The position numbers and the translations under genes are program-made. Below are positions 56,452 through 64,000 of a stretch of DNA of 64,000 nt, piece by piece. The notes beneath the pieces are model-generated. The model was not told where the DNA came from. It did not search any database and saw only the letters and a program-made list of their open reading frames with translations. Source of the stretch: Roseovarius spongiae (GTDB lineage: Bacteria > Pseudomonadota > Alphaproteobacteria > Rhodobacterales > Rhodobacteraceae); assembly GCF_003651245.1 (NCBI RefSeq), contig NZ_RAPE01000001.1, positions 682,001 to 746,000 of the forward strand, written 5' to 3'. The first letter of the stretch is position 1, and each line of letters opens with the position of its first letter.

Positions 56452-59132
56452 ACACGCATAACCTGCTGATCCTCATCTGTATCCTTTACGCGATGCTCCT
56501 GTTCGCGGTCGCCTTCGCCGCCGACCGCGCCGCGCGCAAGGGGCGTGGCGCGTGGCTGAGTTCGCCGCTGATCTACACGCTGTCGCTGTCGATCTATTGC
56601 ACCGGCTGGACCTTCTACGGCGCGGTGGGCTTCGCCGCGCGGTCGGGACTGGAGTTCGTGACGATCTATCTCGGCCCCACGCTGGTGATGGTGGGCTGGT
56701 GGTGGATCCTGCGCAAGCTGGTGCGCATCGGGCGCAGCCAGCGCATCACCTCGATCGCCGACATGCTGTCGTCCCGCTACGGCAAGTCGAACACGCTGGC
56801 GGTGTTCGTCACCGTGTTCGCCGTGATCGGCACCACGCCCTATATCGCGCTGCAACTGCAATCTGTCACGCTGTCCTTCGCCGTGTTCTCGGGGCAGGAC
56901 CCGACCGGCATGACCATCAAGAACCTGCAACAGCCCGCCCTCTGGGTCGCCGCTGGCCTGGTGCTGTTCACCATCCTGTTCGGCACCCGCAACCTCGACG
57001 CGAACGAACGGCATCACGGCGTGGTCATGGCCATCGCGGTCGAGGCGGTGGTCAAGCTGCTTGCGCTGCTCGCCGTGGGGGTGTTCGTGGTCTGGGGGCT
57101 GGGCGGCGGGCTGAATGGCACGTTGCAGACGATAGATGCGTCCGAGTTGGCCGAATGGCGGGTTCCGGGCGGGCGCTGGGTCGGGCTCACGATGCTGGCG
57201 GCGGCGGCGTTCCTCTGCCTGCCGCGGATGTTCCAGGTGCTGGTGGTCGAGAACCAGAACGAAGGCCATCTGCGCACCGCCGCCTGGGCCTTTCCGACCT
57301 ATGTCATGCTGATGAGCCTGTTCGTCGTGCCCATCGCCGCGATCGGGCTGAAGCTGCTTCCGGCGGGGTCGAACCCCGACCTTTTCGTGCTCACGCTGCC
57401 GCTGCATGGCGGGCAGGACGCGCTTGCCATCGTGTCGTTCATCGGGGGGTTCTCATCTGCGACGTCGATGGTGATCGTCGCCGCCATCGCGCTGTCGACG
57501 ATGGTGTCGAACCATATCGTGATGCCGATCTGGCTGCGGCTGACCGGCGGGTCGCTGATGAAATCCGGCGACGTGCGCGGCGTCGCGCTGCTGGCGCGGC
57601 GGTTCTCGATCGGCGCGATCGTGATGCTGGGCTACACCTATTTCCACTTTTCCAGCGGGGGCGCGGCGCTGGCGGCCATCGGCCTTGTGTCCTTTGCCGG
57701 GGTGGCGCAGTTCCTGCCGGCGCTGATCGGCGGGCTGTTCTGGCGGGGGGCGACGCGGCTCGGGGCGCTGGCGGGGCTGGGCGTGGGGTTCGTTCTCTGG
57801 CTCTATTGCCTGTTCCTGCCCAGCTTCGGCGCCGGGGTGATCGTGCCGGTCTCGGTCATGGCCGACGGCCCCTGGGGCATTTCCTGGCTGCGGCCCTACG
57901 CGCTGTTCGGCACGCAGGGGATGGATCCGCTGATCCACGCGGTGATGTGGTCGATCATGCTCAACACCGCGGCGTTCCTGGCGGTGTCCATCGTCACCTT
58001 TCCGCGCCCGGTCGAGCGCTTGCAGGGCGCCCAGTTCGTCAACGTCTTCGAACATTCGAGCCGCGCCGGTCACTGGACGGGCGGGCTGGCGCAGTCCGAG
58101 GACCTGCTGATCATGACGCAGCGCATCCTCGGCCCCGAGGAGGCGCAGGCGCTGTTCTCCGGGGAGGCGCGCCGGCAGGGGCTCAGCGGCTACCTGCCCG
58201 AACCCTCGACCGAATTCATCGAGCGGCTCGAACGCGAGCTCTCCGGCTCGGTCGGGGCGGCCACGGCGCATGCGATGGTCAGCCAGATCGTCGGCCGCGC
58301 CACCGTGTCGGTCGAAGACCTGCTCGCCGTGGCGGACGAGACCGCGCAGATCATGGAATATTCCAGCCGGCTCGAGGCGAAATCGGCCGAACTGGCCCGC
58401 ACCGCGCGGCAACTGCGCGAGGCCAACGACAAGCTCACCCAGCTCTCCGAGCAGAAGGACGCCTTTCTCGGGCAGGTGAGCCACGAATTGCGCACGCCAA
58501 TGACCTCTATCCGCGCGTTTTCCGAGATCCTGCGCGACGGCGACGACCTCAGCAGGACCGACCAGCAGCGGTATTCTTCTATCATCCACGGTGAATCCCT
58601 CCGGCTCACCCGGCTCCTGGACGACTTGCTGGACCTCAGCGTGCTGGAAAGCGGGCGCGCCTCGCTCAATGCGCAGGAAGGCGTGCTCGGGGACGTGCTC
58701 GACCGCGCCGTCGCGGCGACCGGGGGCAGCGGCCCGGAGTTCCGCATCGAGCGGGACCCCGCAGCCGAGCGGATCGTGCTTCACACCGATATCGACCGGC
58801 TGGCGCAGGTGTTCATCAACCTGATCTCCAACGCTCGCAAATATTGCGACGCGCCCGAGCCGGCGCTGCATATCGACGTGCGCGACGAGGCGGGCGCGCT
58901 GCGCGTCGATTTCATCGACAACGGGTCCGGGATCAGTGTGCCCGACCAGGCCGTGGTGTTCGAGAAATTCGTGCGTATCGGACAGACGCGGAGCGGCGGC
59001 GCCGGTCTCGGGCTGGCCATCTGCCGCGAGATCATGAACCGGCTTGGCGGCGACGTGAGCTACCTGCCCGGACAGCGCGGCGCCGCGTTCCGGGTGACCC
59101 TGCCGCACAACCTGCGCATCGCGGCGCAATGA
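56448..59132 (+). CDS. Sensor histidine kinase with N-terminal sodium:solute symporter domain and STAC region
   Basis: An 894-residue kinase. Residues 1-510 form about 13 helices of the SLC5/SSS fold (LSIYCTGWTFYGAVGFAARSG). A STAC-type linker follows at about 540-630 (RELSGSVGAATAHAMVSQIVG). The dimerisation domain has His679 in GQVSHELRTP, and the ATPase domain has NLISNARKY, DNGSGIS and GGAGLGLAI. This is the CrbS-type architecture that controls acetate use in gamma-proteobacteria, and the gene is near acsA. It probably senses or carries acetate-like solutes and phosphorylates the receiver in the same operon. Confidence 0.93.
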   Translation: MNTHNLLILICILYAMLLFAVAFAADRAARKGRGAWLSSPLIYTLSLSIYCTGWTFYGAVGFAARSGLEFVTIYLGPTLVMVGWWWILRKLVRIGRSQRITSIADMLSSRYGKSNTLAVFVTVFAVIGTTPYIALQLQSVTLSFAVFSGQDPTGMTIKNLQQPALWVAAGLVLFTILFGTRNLDANERHHGVVMAIAVEAVVKLLALLAVGVFVVWGLGGGLNGTLQTIDASELAEWRVPGGRWVGLTMLAAAAFLCLPRMFQVLVVENQNEGHLRTAAWAFPTYVMLMSLFVVPIAAIGLKLLPAGSNPDLFVLTLPLHGGQDALAIVSFIGGFSSATSMVIVAAIALSTMVSNHIVMPIWLRLTGGSLMKSGDVRGVALLARRFSIGAIVMLGYTYFHFSSGGAALAAIGLVSFAGVAQFLPALIGGLFWRGATRLGALAGLGVGFVLWLYCLFLPSFGAGVIVPVSVMADGPWGISWLRPYALFGTQGMDPLIHAVMWSIMLNTAAFLAVSIVTFPRPVERLQGAQFVNVFEHSSRAGHWTGGLAQSEDLLIMTQRILGPEEAQALFSGEARRQGLSGYLPEPSTEFIERLERELSGSVGAATAHAMVSQIVGRATVSVEDLLAVADETAQIMEYSSRLEAKSAELARTARQLREANDKLTQLSEQKDAFLGQVSHELRTPMTSIRAFSEILRDGDDLSRTDQQRYSSIIHGESLRLTRLLDDLLDLSVLESGRASLNAQEGVLGDVLDRAVAATGGSGPEFRIERDPAAERIVLHTDIDRLAQVFINLISNARKYCDAPEPALHIDVRDEAGALRVDFIDNGSGISVPDQAVVFEKFVRIGQTRSGGAGLGLAICREIMNRLGGDVSYLPGQRGAAFRVTLPHNLRIAAQ

Positions 59133-59224
59133 GCGCGGCGCGCCCGATCCAGCCTAACGTTTCGGTAACCACCCCTGCGCTAGGGTCGCCTGCATGGCGC
59201 GATGTGCAGGGCGATGATGCGGAC

Positions 59225-60277
59225 ATGACCGACGACGGACCGAAATCTGTGATGCAGCGCATCGCCCGCAACGGGCGCGAGGAATACGAGGCGCGCGCCA
59301 TGTCGCCGGTCAATGCGCTGCGCCTGTCGCTGGCGCGCGCCGCCGACCGGCTCTTCGACCTCGCGCTGTCGGTCAGTACGGTCGAACAGGTCGAAATCAC
59401 CTATGGCGGCCTGTCGCAGGCGCTGCCCGGCGCGGGCCTGCTGGCGTTGCTGGACGGGCCGGGCGGGGCGGCCGGGGCGATGCATGTCGATGCCGGCCTG
59501 CTCGCCGCGCTGATCGAGACGCAGACCGTCGGCCGCGTCAGCGGCAGGCGGGACGAGGCGCGGATCGTCACGCGCACCGACGCGGCCATCGCCGCCCCGT
59601 TCATCGACGGTGCGCTCGAACGCGTTGACGCGGGGATGGAGGCGGAGGAGGCCGGCGACTGGACGTCCGGCTATCGCTTCGGCGCGATGATGGAGGACGC
59701 GCGCAGCCTGATCCTCGCGCTCCACGCGGCGGAGTTCACCTGTTTCAACGTCATGCTGGAAATCGGCGAGGGCGCGTATCCCGGCGCGCTGACCCTGCTG
59801 CTGCCGCTTGCGCGCCCCGCGCCGCGCGCGGCTGCGCCCACCGACGGCGCGCGGGACGCCGGGCGGGCGCGCCAACTGGGCGACGCGGTGGCGGCCGCGC
59901 CCATTGCGCTGCGCGCCGTGCTGGCGCGGATACGATTGCCGCTCGACCGGGCCTGCGGGCTCAGCGCGGGCGACGTGCTGCCGCTGCCCGCGGGGCGTCT
60001 CGACGACATCCGCCTCGAGGCGTCTCACAGGCATCTCGTCGCGACCGGCAGTCTTGGGCAGATGAGCGGCGCCTGCGCGGTGCGCGTCACGTCGCTGGGC
60101 CTGCCCGAGCAGGATGACGCCGCCCCGCCGGACGCCCCGGCGGGCGGGCTCGCGCCGAAGCAGGCCGCGCCGCCAACGCCTTCTGCGAAAGACCCGCCGC
60201 CCGCGTCCCGCCCCGTCCCGAAACAGGAAAAGGAGCCAGAGCAGCCCACCGCCCTGGCGGCGTTCGGAGAGGGCTAG
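59225..60277 (+). CDS. FliM/FliN-like (SpoA-type) flagellar motor switch family protein
   Basis: A 350-residue protein starting MTDDGPKSVMQRIARNGREEYEARAMSP. Its middle (about 90-190: GYRFGAMMEDARSLILALHAAEF) and the C-terminal SpoA-like part (about 235-285: IRLPLDRACGLSAGDVLPLPAG) match FliM/FliN-type proteins I recognise from Rhodobacterales. A Pro-rich tail follows (300-350). An ATG at 59129 overlapping the kinase stop would add 32 low-complexity residues, so I prefer 59225. It may act as an alternative motor-switch part, but no other flagellar gene is here. Confidence 0.75.
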   Translation: MTDDGPKSVMQRIARNGREEYEARAMSPVNALRLSLARAADRLFDLALSVSTVEQVEITYGGLSQALPGAGLLALLDGPGGAAGAMHVDAGLLAALIETQTVGRVSGRRDEARIVTRTDAAIAAPFIDGALERVDAGMEAEEAGDWTSGYRFGAMMEDARSLILALHAAEFTCFNVMLEIGEGAYPGALTLLLPLARPAPRAAAPTDGARDAGRARQLGDAVAAAPIALRAVLARIRLPLDRACGLSAGDVLPLPAGRLDDIRLEASHRHLVATGSLGQMSGACAVRVTSLGLPEQDDAAPPDAPAGGLAPKQAAPPTPSAKDPPPASRPVPKQEKEPEQPTALAAFGEG

Positions 60278-60360
60278 CGCCGCGCCGCCCTTGCCAGCGC
60301 GGGTCTGCCTGGTGCTAAATGCGTGGAAGGCCGGCAGGGCCGACGAGCGAGGGAGGCGGC

Positions 60361-62358
60361 ATGCCCGGCCCGCGACAACAGGATACCGGCGACGGGGTGC
60401 GCGTCCTCACGCTGGGCGGCGCGCCGCGCAACCCGCTGGACCGCGAACAGCGGCTCTGGCTGGTGCAGGCGCTCGAGGCGGCGCAGGCCGACGCGGCGGT
60501 GCGGGCGGTTGTCCTCACCGGGGCGGATGGCGAATTCAGCGCCGGGATCAACATGGTCGACTACGGCGGCGACCTTGCGGCGCCGTGGATCGATGCGCTC
60601 TGCGCGGCGGTCGAGTGCAGCGCCAAACCGGTCGTGGCCGCGATCGAGGGGAGGGCGGTCGGCGCCGGCCTCGCGCTGGCGCTGGCGGCGCATGCGCGGA
60701 TCGCGCATGCGGAGGCCGAGATCGCCGCGCCCGAGGTGCGGCTCGGCCTCGTGCCATCGGGCGGCGTGACGCAGCGCCTGCCCAGGCTGACCGGCGTGGA
60801 AGTCGCGCTCGGCCTGCTGTTGTCGGGGCGCTCGCGCCCGGTGTCCGATCCCGGCCTTGCGCGGCTGTTCGACAGGATCCTGCCCGCCGACGTGCTTGCC
60901 GCCGCCGTCACGCTGGCCCGGACGCTGGCGGATCGCGGGACGTGGGCGCGCACCGGCGCGCAGCGCGTGGGTTTTCGCGATCCGGCCGCCTACCTCGGCG
61001 CCGTGCGCGAGGTGGCGGAATCGCTCGAACCCGGCGCTCAGGCCGAGGCCGCCATCGCGCGCGCGCTCGAGGCGGCGATCCTTCTGCCGCTGCCGCAGGG
61101 CCTCGCGCTCGAGGCGACGCTGTTCGAGGAGACGCGCAACGCGCCGGCGGCCCGCGCCGCGCGGCATCTGCTTCTGGCCGAGCGGCGCGCGCAAACGCCG
61201 CCGGGCGTGGAGACGGCGCAGGCGCAGCCGGTCCGCTCGGTGATCATCGCGGGTGAGCATGGCGCTTTCGCCGAAGTCGCGATCATGGCGCTGGATGCGG
61301 GATGGACCGTGCATCTCGTTCCGCCGGCACAAGGCGACGGCGGCGCGCTGCGCGCGCGGATCGCGCAGGTGTATGGCGATGCCGTCACGCGAGGCCGGTT
61401 GGATGACGGCGCGCGCGAGGAACGGCTCGCGCGGCTGCATGTCGACGGGCGCGCGCCGGAAACCGCCGGGATCGTCTTCGCGCTGGGCGGCTCGGCGCCG
61501 GATCTGGCCGGCGCGCAATTGCGTGTGCGCGTCGAAGATGTCGACGGCGGCTCGCTGGGGTCGGACGACGCGCCCTTCCGGCTGCGGTTTCAGCCGCCGG
61601 CGCACAGCGCCCCGCTGGCCGAGCTTATGATCGCGCCCGACGCCGATGCGGCGCAGGCGGCGACGCTTGTGCGCGCGCTCGGGCAGGCGCGCAAGACGAT
61701 GATCCGCGCGGGGGACGCGCCCGGCATGATATCGGGCAATCTCGAATGGGCGCTCTGGACCGCCGCGCTCGCCCTCGTGGCCAAAGGCGCGAGCCCTTAC
61801 GACGTGGACCGCGCCGCCGCGCGGCTGGGTTTCGCGCAGGGGCCGTTCCTGCGGATGGACAGCGTCGGGCTCGACGCGGCGGCGGCGCGGCTCGCTTGGC
61901 TGTCCGAGGCGCGCGGCGCGCCCCCGCCGGGGGACGGCGGACCCCTGCGCGCCCTTGTCGCGCAGGGGCGGACGGGGCGCGATGCGGGCCTCGGGTTCTA
62001 TCGCCACGAGGACGGCGCCGCGCAGCCCGATGACGCGATCGCCGATATCTTGCCGGCGATCGGGGGCGGGGGGCTCGACCCGGAAGCGGCGCTCGAAGCC
62101 GCGCTCGTGAACGAATCCGCGCGACTGTTGCGGCTGGGTGTGGCCCTGCGGGCGAGCGATATCGACGTGATCCTGGTGCGGGCCTTCGGCGTGGCGCGCG
62201 ACCGGGGAGGGGTGCTGATCCGGGCGGACATGAAGGGGCTGTTCACCGTGCAGGAGGCGATGAAGCCGCTCATGGAACTGGCCCCGCATCTCTGGACTCC
62301 GGACGAGGGGCTGCGCGACCTCGTCAAGAACGGAACCGGCTTTTTCGGGCGCGGCTGA
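60361..62358 (+). CDS. Enoyl-CoA hydratase/3-hydroxyacyl-CoA dehydrogenase fusion with degraded active sites (FadB-like)
   Basis: A 665-residue FadB/FadJ-type fusion. The N-terminal crotonase part has the oxyanion loop FSAGINMVDY (59-68), but the first catalytic Glu of FadB (E119) corresponds to Ala105 in GAGLALAL; the second survives in APEVRLG. In the dehydrogenase part the NAD loop reads AGEHGAF where GxGxxG is expected, and the catalytic His of HFFNP-type motifs is Arg (RFQPPAH). Folding is probably kept but activity is doubtful. GAGGGAGG precedes the ATG at 60361. Confidence 0.8.
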   Translation: MPGPRQQDTGDGVRVLTLGGAPRNPLDREQRLWLVQALEAAQADAAVRAVVLTGADGEFSAGINMVDYGGDLAAPWIDALCAAVECSAKPVVAAIEGRAVGAGLALALAAHARIAHAEAEIAAPEVRLGLVPSGGVTQRLPRLTGVEVALGLLLSGRSRPVSDPGLARLFDRILPADVLAAAVTLARTLADRGTWARTGAQRVGFRDPAAYLGAVREVAESLEPGAQAEAAIARALEAAILLPLPQGLALEATLFEETRNAPAARAARHLLLAERRAQTPPGVETAQAQPVRSVIIAGEHGAFAEVAIMALDAGWTVHLVPPAQGDGGALRARIAQVYGDAVTRGRLDDGAREERLARLHVDGRAPETAGIVFALGGSAPDLAGAQLRVRVEDVDGGSLGSDDAPFRLRFQPPAHSAPLAELMIAPDADAAQAATLVRALGQARKTMIRAGDAPGMISGNLEWALWTAALALVAKGASPYDVDRAAARLGFAQGPFLRMDSVGLDAAAARLAWLSEARGAPPPGDGGPLRALVAQGRTGRDAGLGFYRHEDGAAQPDDAIADILPAIGGGGLDPEAALEAALVNESARLLRLGVALRASDIDVILVRAFGVARDRGGVLIRADMKGLFTVQEAMKPLMELAPHLWTPDEGLRDLVKNGTGFFGRG

Positions 62359-62365
62359 GCGCGGC

Positions 62366-62581
62366 TCAGCCGAGGAGGATGCCGACGACCACGACGATCA
62401 GGCCCAGCACCGACAGCAGCAGCGCGGCGGTGTTGAGCGGCACGACGCCTTGCAGGATGGCGCGCATTTCCTCGTTGCCAAGGCCCGCGCGCTTGGCGCG
62501 CCAAACCCGCAGGATGCACCAGCACAGGCCGGCGAGCCCCGCCAGCGACAGCGCCGCGCCCGACCAGATCACGATATCCAT
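62366..62581 (-). CDS. Small two-helix inner-membrane protein
   Basis: A 71-residue protein (MDIVIWSGAALSLAGLAGL at the start, LLSVLGLIVVVVGILLG at the end) with two membrane helices and a short basic loop containing RVWRAKRAGLGNEEMRAILQ. I recognise similar small proteins in Rhodobacterales, but none has a known role. The frame is open upstream to 62761, but that part is Arg/Pro-rich and improbable. It converges with the FadB-like gene, 7 bp apart. Confidence 0.75.
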   Translation of the reverse strand: MDIVIWSGAALSLAGLAGLCWCILRVWRAKRAGLGNEEMRAILQGVVPLNTAALLLSVLGLIVVVVGILLG

Positions 62582-62763
62582 TGCGCGCCCCCTTGTCGCC
62601 GCCCGTCCCATTGCAGGCGCGCGCAACGCCTTAGCGGGAAAACGCCGTGGCCTCAAGCCGCGCGGGACTTGCGGGCGGGCGCGGGACGGGCTAGGGACGG
62701 GCCCTGAAAAAGAGGCGGAGTAGAAGACTCGGCGGCAGCAGGCGATAACAGGCGGAGACAAAC

Positions 62764-63024
62764 ATGGAAGATGAAATCGCGACCTCCAACTACAAAGTGA
62801 CCGCGGGCGAGCTGCGGCAGTTCGTAGAGCGCATCGAGCGGTTGGAGGCGGAGAAGAAGGACATCGCGGACCAGATCAAGGAAGTGTTCGCAGAGAGCAA
62901 GTCCCGTGGCTACGACCAAAAGGCCCTTCGCGCCCTGATAAGCCTGAGGAAAAAGGACAGCGACGAGATCGCCGAGCAGGAAGCCGTGCTGCAACTCTAC
63001 AAGGAAGCGCTCGGCATGAGCTGA
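62764..63024 (+). CDS. GapR-type DNA-binding protein (DUF2312)
   Basis: An 86-residue helical protein with the DUF2312 pattern: LRQFVERIERLEAEKKDIADQIKEVFAESKSRGYD, read in pieces, then KALRALISLRKKDSDEIAEQEAVLQLYKEAL. Caulobacter GapR, of the same family, wraps overtwisted DNA ahead of replication forks and transcription and stimulates topoisomerases. Length and charge pattern match fully. It stands alone with a 480-bp gap behind it. Its 5' leader follows the divergent small membrane gene. Confidence 0.92.
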   Translation: MEDEIATSNYKVTAGELRQFVERIERLEAEKKDIADQIKEVFAESKSRGYDQKALRALISLRKKDSDEIAEQEAVLQLYKEALGMS

Positions 63025-63431
63025 ATGGCTGATGTGAGCGAAACAAGAGATGTAGGTGTCCGGCGCGGGGCGACGTCAACGTCGTTCGCTGGCGATCGTT
63101 CGGCAGAGCGGTCGGGGTAGAGCCCGGAGAGCGCCGCGGTTGTTCCCTGTATGGTGAGCGGCCCCGCCAATTGAACGAGCGGACTTGCCGCCTGACGGCT
63201 GGGTCGCTTGGGATGAGGACGACCTTGCGGTCTTTGCGGATTGCCGCGGTGATCCTCTTCGCGCCGGCGCTCCATGATGGTATGCATCCGCCTTCCGGGG
63301 GATCGAACCGGCCGGCGCGCATCGGACGAAAATCTGTTAAGGTTCGACATCTCTTGCTGACACGCCCGGCGGACCCCCCGCCTTCGCGGTAACGCGGCGA
63401 GGCTCAAGCGGGGCAACAAACCGGGTCGGGC

Positions 63432-63446
63432 GCAACATTTTGTTGC
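63432..63446. promoter_or_regulatory. 15-bp palindrome upstream of dusA
   Basis: GCAACATTTTGTTGC is a perfect inverted repeat (GCAACA/TGTTGC, 3-base centre) 60 bp before the dusA ATG. It is AT-rich in a GC-rich setting and has the size of a dimeric repressor operator. No binder is evident in the window. Confidence 0.4.
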
Positions 63447-63450
63447 ATCA

Positions 63451-63466
63451 CCCCCGAAAACGGGGG
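63451..63466 (+). terminator. GC-rich hairpin with AAAA loop
   Basis: CCCCCG-AAAA-CGGGGG forms a perfect 6-bp stem and is followed by CAAAA. On the minus strand a TTTT run precedes it. It may end transcripts entering from either side or fold in the dusA leader; the role is uncertain. Confidence 0.4.
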
Positions 63467-63505
63467 CAAAAGGCCGCGAAATCTACGGAAACAGGTCAAG
63501 TGGCT

Positions 63506-64000
63506 ATGAGCGCTGAGCCAGAAAAACCAGGGGTTTCGGATATCCGGCAGGCCGCGCGCCTAAGCGTGGCACCCATGATGGACTGGACCGACCGGCACTG
63601 CCGGGCGTTGCACCGCGCGCTAAGCCGCGAAGCGTTGCTCTATACCGAGATGGTCACGGCGGCGGCGTTGGTGCGCGGGGGGGCGGTTCATCTGCTCGAA
63701 CATGCGCCGCAGGAGCATCCGGTGGCGTTGCAGCTCGGCGGCTCGGACGCGGCCGAACTGGCGCAGGCGGCTCGGCTGGGCGCCGGGGCGGGCTACGATG
63801 AGATCAACCTCAACGTCGGCTGCCCATCTGACCGGGTGCAGTCGGGCAGTTTCGGGGCAGTTCTGATGAAATCGCCCGATCTGGTGGCCGAGTGTTGCGC
63901 CGCGATGATCGCCGCCGCGCCGGTCGAGGTGACGGTGAAATGCCGCATCGGCGTGGACGACCAGCGCCCCGAGGAAGTGCTGCCCGACTTCCTCGCACGG
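63506..64000 (+). CDS. dusA: tRNA-dihydrouridine synthase A, N-terminal part (partial, runs off window)
   Basis: The first 165 residues of a flavin-dependent tRNA-dihydrouridine synthase, open to the end of the window. RLSVAPMMDWTDRHCRALHRALS is the DusA start, read in pieces. EINLNVGCPSDRVQSGSFGAVLM holds the active Cys106, and VTVKCRIGVDD binds FMN. DusA reduces uridine 20/20a in the tRNA D-loop. An ATG at 63506 is used; an internal ATG at the MMDWTD motif would truncate the FMN barrel. Confidence 0.94.
   Translation, partial: MSAEPEKPGVSDIRQAARLSVAPMMDWTDRHCRALHRALSREALLYTEMVTAAALVRGGAVHLLEHAPQEHPVALQLGGSDAAELAQAARLGAGAGYDEINLNVGCPSDRVQSGSFGAVLMKSPDLVAECCAAMIAAAPVEVTVKCRIGVDDQRPEEVLPDFLAR

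Larger units (their letters stand above)
63025..63505. other. 481-bp gap without a recognisable gene
   Basis: The frames here are short and none has a convincing start, domain or codon pattern. A 73-codon rightward frame at 63171 and a 140-codon leftward frame ending at 62997 are Arg/Pro-rich and look non-coding. The right end holds a 15-bp palindrome and a GC-rich hairpin, described separately. It may contain the dusA promoter, a small RNA or decayed gene remnants. Confidence 0.5.

Noticed and set aside
57453..59129. 558-codon minus-strand frame opposite the histidine kinase
   Set aside because: It has low-complexity His/Arg/Gln composition, no motifs, and covers conserved kinase domains on the other strand.
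60274..62289. 671-codon open frame on the minus strand opposite the FadB-like gene
   Set aside because: The product is Arg/Gly-rich with no domain; it is the antisense shadow of a high-GC gene whose plus-strand product has clear family motifs.
63171..63392. 73-codon rightward frame in the gap before dusA
   Set aside because: There is no ribosome site or recognisable domain, and the composition is Arg/Pro-rich.

Overview
The window is high-GC chromosomal DNA from an alphaproteobacterium, most likely a Rhodobacterales (Rhodobacter/Roseobacter group) bacterium. The evidence is an NDUFA12-type complex I subunit gene beside clpPX, a GapR-type DUF2312 protein, a VPLPA-CTERM sorting signal, the clpX-NDUFA12-mlaD-DUF2155-aat-accCB order, an lysC-ptsP pair and an ScfR-type regulator. 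No rRNA, tRNA, CRISPR array, integrase or transposase was recognised.

Layout. 1-9.6 kb: the pyrD start, DUF952, a methyltransferase, a purine/methylthioadenosine salvage operon (mtnP-lysE-apt), a SulP anion transporter, an AEC transporter, flavin reductase, GNAT, EcsC and a VPLPA-CTERM surface protein. 9.7-13.2 kb: ptsP and lysC. 13.3-24.7 kb: a catabolic cluster with two divergent units (SDR/AroE-like/beta-hydroxyacid dehydrogenase leftward; HpcH aldolase/FAD oxidoreductase/amino-acid-type ABC transporter rightward), a FadR-type GntR regulator and two more SDRs. An 18-bp sequence is repeated exactly at two promoter regions of this cluster, with a weaker copy at a third, which suggests one regulon. 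24.7-26.8 kb: ACT protein, SDR, DUF1178 and Nudix. 26.9-29.4 kb: modABC. 29.6-35.1 kb: a five-gene peptide-type ABC transporter. 35.3 kb: an orphan Fbp-type iron permease. 37.1-43.0 kb: clpP, clpX, NDUFA12, mlaD, DUF2155, aat, accC and accB. 43.2-46.6 kb: a DMT exporter, a frameshifted GlxA/AraC regulator, an isochorismatase-type hydrolase and a LysE exporter.

46.8-59.1 kb is an acetate/short-chain-acyl module. It holds acsA preceded by a Liv-type ABC transporter (livKHMGF), a divergent ScfR-type regulator, then a stand-alone receiver, a small membrane protein and a sodium:solute-symporter/STAC/histidine kinase linked by ATGA overlaps. The kinase resembles CrbS-type acetate-switch kinases, but the receiver has no output domain. 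Two mutually exclusive hairpins lie in the livF-acsA leader. 59.2-64 kb: a FliM/FliN-like protein, an enoyl-CoA-hydratase/hydroxyacyl-CoA-dehydrogenase fusion with degraded active sites, a small membrane protein, a GapR-like protein, a 480-bp gap and the start of dusA.

The least conventional parts are the GntR regulon with its inferred pathway for a gamma-hydroxy amino acid, the acetate-sensing module with its alternative RNA structure, and the degenerate FadB-like protein. All three ABC operons that start with a binding-protein gene have a strong hairpin directly after it. All calls come from reading the sequence; no database search was possible.
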